DNA of 9,346 nt, from positions 1 to 9,346 of the forward strand of contig JAGVFL010000072.1 of the NCBI GenBank assembly GCA_020057645.1, given 5' to 3'. Below, in pieces: positions 5,851 to 9,346 of the stretch (position 1 is the stretch's first letter; each line of letters opens with the position of its first letter). Position numbers and translations under genes: made by a program. Under the pieces are notes generated by a model. That model ran no database searches and had not been told where the DNA came from. It saw only the letters and a program-made list of their open reading frames with translations. The stretch comes from Candidatus Omnitrophota bacterium (GTDB taxonomy: Bacteria > Omnitrophota > Gorgyraeia > Gorgyraeales > Gorgyraeaceae).

Positions 5851-6936
5851 TTACTTTTTAAAAATATGCAAAACTTTTTCAAAAATCCCAAACCTCATAA
5901 AATCATTGTAAAATACAAACAACATTAAAACTATAAGTAACGACATCCCTATCTGCGTTACATTCTCCTGCGTCTTAAGAGAAACAGGCTTTCTTTTGAT
6001 CTTTTCTATCATAAGGAATAATATATGCCCGCCATCTAAAACAGGCACTGGTAAAAGATTAAAAATAGCCAGAGAAGCGCTCAGTACGCCCATCAGTTGC
6101 AATAGATAAACAAGCCCCAGCTTAGCTGCCTGGCCTGTTATATAAAATATGCCTATAGGCCCTGTCATGGATTCCTTAATAGGTATCGCGCCTGTAACGC
6201 TCGCCCACAGCGCCCTGCATGTTATATAAGTCAATGTCCATAATTTTTCAGCTCCCATATATATAGCTTTAATAAAGCTATATTTTACATATACGATTTC
6301 ATCTGAGGGAGAGATTCCTATTATGGAGACATTCTTTTTTGAGCCAAATATGGTTTTCATATCATGGGATTTAGGCGTGACAGAAACACGCATATCTATG
6401 CCATCTCTATTTATAATAAGCGCCATTTCTTGGCCTTTAGCTGCGTATACAATATCCGTAACATCTTCCCAATAAACCACATTTTTGCCGTTTATATTTA
6501 CAATCTTGTCGCCTGCTTTTAATCCAGCTGTTTCTGCGGGATAACCCGGCATAACTTTGCCTACCCTTGTAGTCAATGTCGGATTCCCGGCCATGAACAC
6601 AAACGAAAAAATCAGAAACGCGAGTATATAATTTAATAAAGGCCCTGCTAATATTATTTTTATTCTTTCTCCCACGGTCCTTGACAGGTATTCCCACTTC
6701 TCGCCCCTCACTCCTTCCGCGCATGTTTCTCCGGCTAATTTTACGTAACCGCCCAGGGGCATTATTGAAATCGAATATCTGGTCCCGGCCTTTGTGACGC
6801 CTATAATCTCCGGCCCGAATCCTATGGAAAATTTTTCAACTCGCACGCCCATTTTCTTCGCAACTATAAAATGCCCGAATTCATGAACGATAACTAAAAT
6901 ACTCAAAACAACTATAAAAGAAACTATCGACAGCAT
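5851..6936 (-). CDS. rseP: RseP-type site-2 intramembrane zinc metalloprotease
   Basis: Membrane-embedded metalloprotease (M50) that cleaves transmembrane substrates such as anti-sigma factors in envelope stress responses. The zinc site HEFGH is at residues 18-22 in the first membrane helix. The partner motif NLLPVPVLDGGH is at 293-304, with Asp301 the expected third ligand. A single PDZ domain spans roughly 120-190 (PGYPAETAGLKAGDKIVNINGK at its start), where E. coli RseP has two. Further membrane segments fall near 95-116, 270-295 and 325-345. At 361 residues it is a compact member. The start is supported by AAGGAG eight bases upstream and the overlap with the 3' end of dxr implies translational coupling. 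Its placement beside dxr, cdsA and uppS is the common bacterial order. The actual substrate here cannot be told. Confidence 0.95.
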   Translation of the reverse strand: MLSIVSFIVVLSILVIVHEFGHFIVAKKMGVRVEKFSIGFGPEIIGVTKAGTRYSISIMPLGGYVKLAGETCAEGVRGEKWEYLSRTVGERIKIILAGPLLNYILAFLIFSFVFMAGNPTLTTRVGKVMPGYPAETAGLKAGDKIVNINGKNVVYWEDVTDIVYAAKGQEMALIINRDGIDMRVSVTPKSHDMKTIFGSKKNVSIIGISPSDEIVYVKYSFIKAIYMGAEKLWTLTYITCRALWASVTGAIPIKESMTGPIGIFYITGQAAKLGLVYLLQLMGVLSASLAIFNLLPVPVLDGGHILFLMIEKIKRKPVSLKTQENVTQIGMSLLIVLMLFVFYNDFMRFGIFEKVLHIFKK

Positions 6937-8075
6937 CTAATCATCTCCTTGGTTTTTATCCTGGCCCATTTATCCGCTTCCAATATATCTTCCAGCCCGG
7001 GATTTTTGACCGGCCTATGCAGTCCAAGGACTTTTTCGATCACCCTTGGTATGTCTATAAATTTTATGCCTCCCTCAATAAATTCCCTCACAGCCGCTTC
7101 ATTTGAGGCGTTCAGAACCGAAGGGCATGTCCCTGCCCTTTTTCCTGCTTCATACGCCATGCCCATGCATGGAAATTTCTTAAAATCCGGGCGATAAAAA
7201 TTCAGGCTCTTTATTTTAGAAAACTCCGGGCTTTTGATTCCGGAGTCAAACCTGTCCGGATATGTAAGGCCATACTGAATGGGAATCCTCATGTCGCAAG
7301 CGCCCAGCTGAGCAAGTATCGTGCCGTCCCTAAGCTCTATCATTGAATGGACTACTGCTTCGGGATGTATCAGAATTTCTATGTTGCCTATATCCATATC
7401 AAAAAGCCATCGCGCCTCAATCACTTCCAGGCCTTTATTCATCATCGTAGCGGAGTCCACTGATATCTTTTTGCCCATTTTCCATCTAGGATGGCTGATT
7501 GCCTTTTTTACCGTAATATCCTTAAACCCGGACTTTTTCACTTTTAACAAAGGCCCGCCTGAACCCGTGAGAAAAATCCTCCTTAAATCCTTCCTATTGC
7601 CTCTTCCGATGCACTGAAATATTGCGCTGTGTTCGCTGTCCACAGGCACTACTGTTACCTTATTTTTTGCCGCCTTATTCATTATAAGATTACCCGCCAT
7701 AACAAGGGCTTCTTTATTTGCAAGCGCGATTTTCTTGACTCTATCCAATGCCGCAATGATGGGTAAAAGCGCGGACGAGCCTGCGATTCCTACGAGGGCC
7801 GTGTCTATCTTCACGTCCTTCAGCATGCCGCATAACCCATCTTCACCCTCGTATACCTTTATTTTTCCGTATCCTTCTTTGAACTCTCTGGCTTTTTTCC
7901 TGTCAGCAATGCACACGGCATCAGGTCTAAATTTTTCTACCTGCCGTAACAATAGTTCTGTATTTGAATTTACGGATAAACAGGATACCTTGAATCTCCG
8001 GGGAAATTTTGATATTACATCCAGCCCGCTTGTGCCTATTGAACCTGTTGATCCCAAAACCGCTATCTTTTCCAT
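6924..8075 (-). CDS. dxr: 1-deoxy-D-xylulose 5-phosphate reductoisomerase
   Basis: Catalyses the NADPH-dependent rearrangement and reduction of DXP to 2-C-methyl-D-erythritol 4-phosphate, the committed step of the MEP pathway. At 383 residues it is full length. The NADPH-binding loop GSTGSIG is at 8-14 and LANKEA at 118-123. The metal ligands are expected at Asp146 and Glu148 (VDSEH) and Glu217 (NKGLE). LTGSGGP is at 169-175, the flexible-loop HPRWKMG at 195-201, and IHPEAVVHSMIE at 236-247. The C-terminal helical domain is intact. It starts 12 bases after the cdsA stop with only a weak Shine-Dalgarno, and its last 13 bases overlap the start of rseP. Operon membership and coupling are therefore likely. 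Confidence 0.97.
   Translation of the reverse strand: MEKIAVLGSTGSIGTSGLDVISKFPRRFKVSCLSVNSNTELLLRQVEKFRPDAVCIADRKKAREFKEGYGKIKVYEGEDGLCGMLKDVKIDTALVGIAGSSALLPIIAALDRVKKIALANKEALVMAGNLIMNKAAKNKVTVVPVDSEHSAIFQCIGRGNRKDLRRIFLTGSGGPLLKVKKSGFKDITVKKAISHPRWKMGKKISVDSATMMNKGLEVIEARWLFDMDIGNIEILIHPEAVVHSMIELRDGTILAQLGACDMRIPIQYGLTYPDRFDSGIKSPEFSKIKSLNFYRPDFKKFPCMGMAYEAGKRAGTCPSVLNASNEAAVREFIEGGIKFIDIPRVIEKVLGLHRPVKNPGLEDILEADKWARIKTKEMIRCCR
6945..6950 (-). promoter_or_regulatory. Ribosome binding site of rseP inside dxr
   Basis: The minus strand reads AAGGAG, eight bases before the rseP ATG and within the last codons of dxr. It supports this start over later Met codons and the 13-base overlap between the two genes. 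Confidence 0.75.
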
Positions 8076-8087
8076 AATATTTAGTGT

Positions 8088-8894
8088 CTACCTAAAAATA
8101 GCTAAGCAGATATAAAAGATAGGCGCTGTAAAAAGTATGCTGTCAATCACATCCAGCATGCCGCCAAGTCCAGGGAGAAAAACGCTTGAATCTTTTACTT
8201 CATAATCCCTCTTAATAAGGCTTTCTGCCAAGTCTCCAAGCTGCGCAAAAACCCCTATCAAAATTCCGCTTGCAAGTATAAAACCGAAACTCATCCACGA
8301 GATATAGTATCTGCCCAGGATAACAGCGCACGCTATGCTGAATACAAACCCGCCTATGGCCCCTTCCACTGATTTATTAGGGCTTATCCTGGGTATGAGT
8401 TTGTGCCTTCCAAAATTAGACCCGATAAGATACGCGCCTATGTCTCCGGATTTTGTAACAAGCAGGAGATACGCTACCAGTTTATGCCCGTCTTCCAAAA
8501 ATCGTATCTTTACCAGGAATGTAAAAAACCATCCTATATAAAAAATAGCGAATAAAGTCACCGCGATCAGATTTACGGCATTCCGGCTCTCTTTTCTTGT
8601 AAAATGTATTATAAAAAGCGTGATCAATATGATTATAAAAAACACCATTTCCCATATGCCGCCGGCAGGCCTGTAAAAATAAGTAATATACGGCAATAAC
8701 ATGCCTGAAAAAATCCCGATGTACGCAAAACTTAATGGGAATATCTTTTTTGCGCCGCTCAACCTGAAAAATTCATAAAGGCCTAAACCTATAAATAAAG
8801 ACACTGCTATTCCGAACGTCCACACCGGCAGCGTAAATATACTGAGAATAGCTACCGATATTAAACTCATCGAGGTAACTGCGCGTTTAAACAT
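8088..8894 (-). CDS. cdsA: Phosphatidate cytidylyltransferase (CDP-diacylglycerol synthase)
   Basis: Integral membrane enzyme that uses CTP and phosphatidic acid to make CDP-diacylglycerol, the precursor of bacterial phospholipids. The 268 residues are dominated by hydrophobic segments, about seven or eight membrane helices. Conserved blocks are TKSGDIGAYLIG at 147-158, SPNKSVEGAIGG at 171-182, and the family signature SLIKRDYEVKDSS at 225-237 leading into PGLGGMLDVIDS at 241-252. In the classical signature the last block reads PGHGG...DRxD, so His and Arg are replaced by Leu and Val while the two Asp are kept. GGAGG at 8912-8908, inside the end of uppS, is 13 bases from the ATG, a little distant. 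The gene follows uppS by six bases. Confidence 0.95.
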   Translation of the reverse strand: MFKRAVTSMSLISVAILSIFTLPVWTFGIAVSLFIGLGLYEFFRLSGAKKIFPLSFAYIGIFSGMLLPYITYFYRPAGGIWEMVFFIIILITLFIIHFTRKESRNAVNLIAVTLFAIFYIGWFFTFLVKIRFLEDGHKLVAYLLLVTKSGDIGAYLIGSNFGRHKLIPRISPNKSVEGAIGGFVFSIACAVILGRYYISWMSFGFILASGILIGVFAQLGDLAESLIKRDYEVKDSSVFLPGLGGMLDVIDSILFTAPIFYICLAIFR

Positions 8895-8900
8895 ATATAT

Positions 8901-9346
8901 CTATCTGCCTCCGAATCTCCTGTCCCTTTTATTATATTCTTCTATAGCTTTATTCAAGTCCTTCTCGCCAAAATCAGGCCAGAGCGTTTCAGTTACATAA
9001 AGTTCTGCGTAAGAAATCTGCCATAAGAGAAAATTCGATATCCGCATCTCTCCGCTTGTGCGTATCAATAAATCCGGATCAGGCTGTCCTGCCGTATAAA
9101 GCTTGCAGGAAAACATCTTTTCATCTATATCTTTCGGATCAATCTTCCCGCTCTTTGCGTCTTCAGCCAGAATCTTCGCCGCGTTTAATATCTCCTGCCT
9201 TGCGCCATAGCTCAGAGCTATGTTCAGCGTTAGATCATGATAATCGCTAGTATCTTTCTCTGTTTCCTCAATCTTGGCCAGCAAGTCCTTTGTATCCTGT
9301 TTCTTTCTCCTATTACACAAAGCCTTATTTTATTATCATGGAATAA
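8901..9346 (-). CDS. uppS: Undecaprenyl diphosphate synthase, 3' part, with an apparent frameshift
   Basis: Cis-prenyltransferase that elongates farnesyl diphosphate to the C55 carrier lipid for cell-wall building blocks. The N-terminal half, with the catalytic Asp region, is outside the window. From 9320 to 8901 one frame gives DLTLNIALSYGARQEI, then DLLIRTSGEMRISNFLLW, then ending RDRRFGGR, all characteristic. Upstream of about 9292 this frame is not homologous and hits a stop at 9332-9330. The neighbouring frame from 9346 to 9293 reads NKIRLCVIGERNRI, the expected preceding segment. Adding one C at 9292 (minus strand ATACAAAG to ATACCAAAG) would join them as GERNRIPKDLLAK. A TTG at 9320 is therefore not a real start. 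Either a sequence error or a genuine one-base deletion explains this; an error is more likely because the gene is normally essential. Confidence 0.9.

Noticed and set aside
6261..6283. Perfect 10-base inverted repeat with a 3-base loop (ATATAGCTTT / AAAGCTATAT) inside rseP
   Set aside because: It is A/T-rich, lies in coding sequence, has no U-tract after it on the transcribed strand, and has no second copy in the window. A chance hairpin is adequate.
6437..6724. A 95-codon minus-strand frame inside rseP
   Set aside because: It overlaps the PDZ-encoding part of RseP in another frame, is rich in Arg/Lys/Ser as a shifted frame would be, and has no family features.
2919..8541. Plus-strand frames opposite proS, ispG, dxr and cdsA, such as 7735-8115 and 7321-7617
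   Set aside because: They are antisense to well-identified conserved genes and read as their mirror translations.

Overview
The window is a gene-dense stretch in which every convincing gene lies on the minus strand, so transcription runs from position 9346 towards 1. The core is a housekeeping cluster of uppS, cdsA, dxr, rseP, ispG and proS. Below it, behind its own promoter, is a very large unusual gene that runs off the left edge. A Gram-negative-type bacterium using the MEP (non-mevalonate) isoprenoid route is indicated by dxr plus ispG, the site-2 protease and the signal peptide on the last gene. The palindromic repeat family (whose translation gives the CHCEERSDEAI tail), the ispG heptamer repeat and the large exported multidomain gene suggest an uncultured lineage such as Omnitrophota. 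This placement is an inference from style, not a demonstrated assignment.

Layout from right to left. 9346-8901 is the 3' part of uppS, which carries an apparent one-base deletion near 9292. 8894-8088 is cdsA, 8075-6924 is dxr, and 6936-5851 is rseP, whose start overlaps the end of dxr. 5838-5768 is an imperfect palindromic repeat. 5751-4717 is ispG, with a heptamer tandem repeat inside the gene. 4707-4629 is a second palindromic repeat. 4606-2861 is proS, with an octamer tandem repeat inside it and a C-terminus supplied by the third palindromic repeat (2896-2824). 2795-2767 is a strong sigma-70-like promoter with a LacI/CcpA-type palindrome in its spacer. 2710-1 is a 903-codon open frame with a Sec signal peptide, a ChaN/TraB-like region and a leucine/glutamate-dehydrogenase-type NAD-binding domain. 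Its 3' end is outside the window.

How the genes work together: dxr and ispG make isoprenoid precursors. UppS condenses these into the undecaprenyl carrier lipid for cell-wall synthesis. CdsA makes CDP-diacylglycerol for phospholipids. RseP is the intramembrane protease that often sits in this envelope cluster, and ProS charges tRNA-Pro. The big exported gene is separately promoted and has no obvious metabolic link to the cluster.

The most interesting content is (a) the exported ChaN-like/dehydrogenase fusion that lacks the dehydrogenase catalytic half, and (b) the degree to which small repeats have invaded essential genes here: palindromic arms at the end and just before the start of proS, and 7- and 8-base tandem arrays inside ispG and proS.
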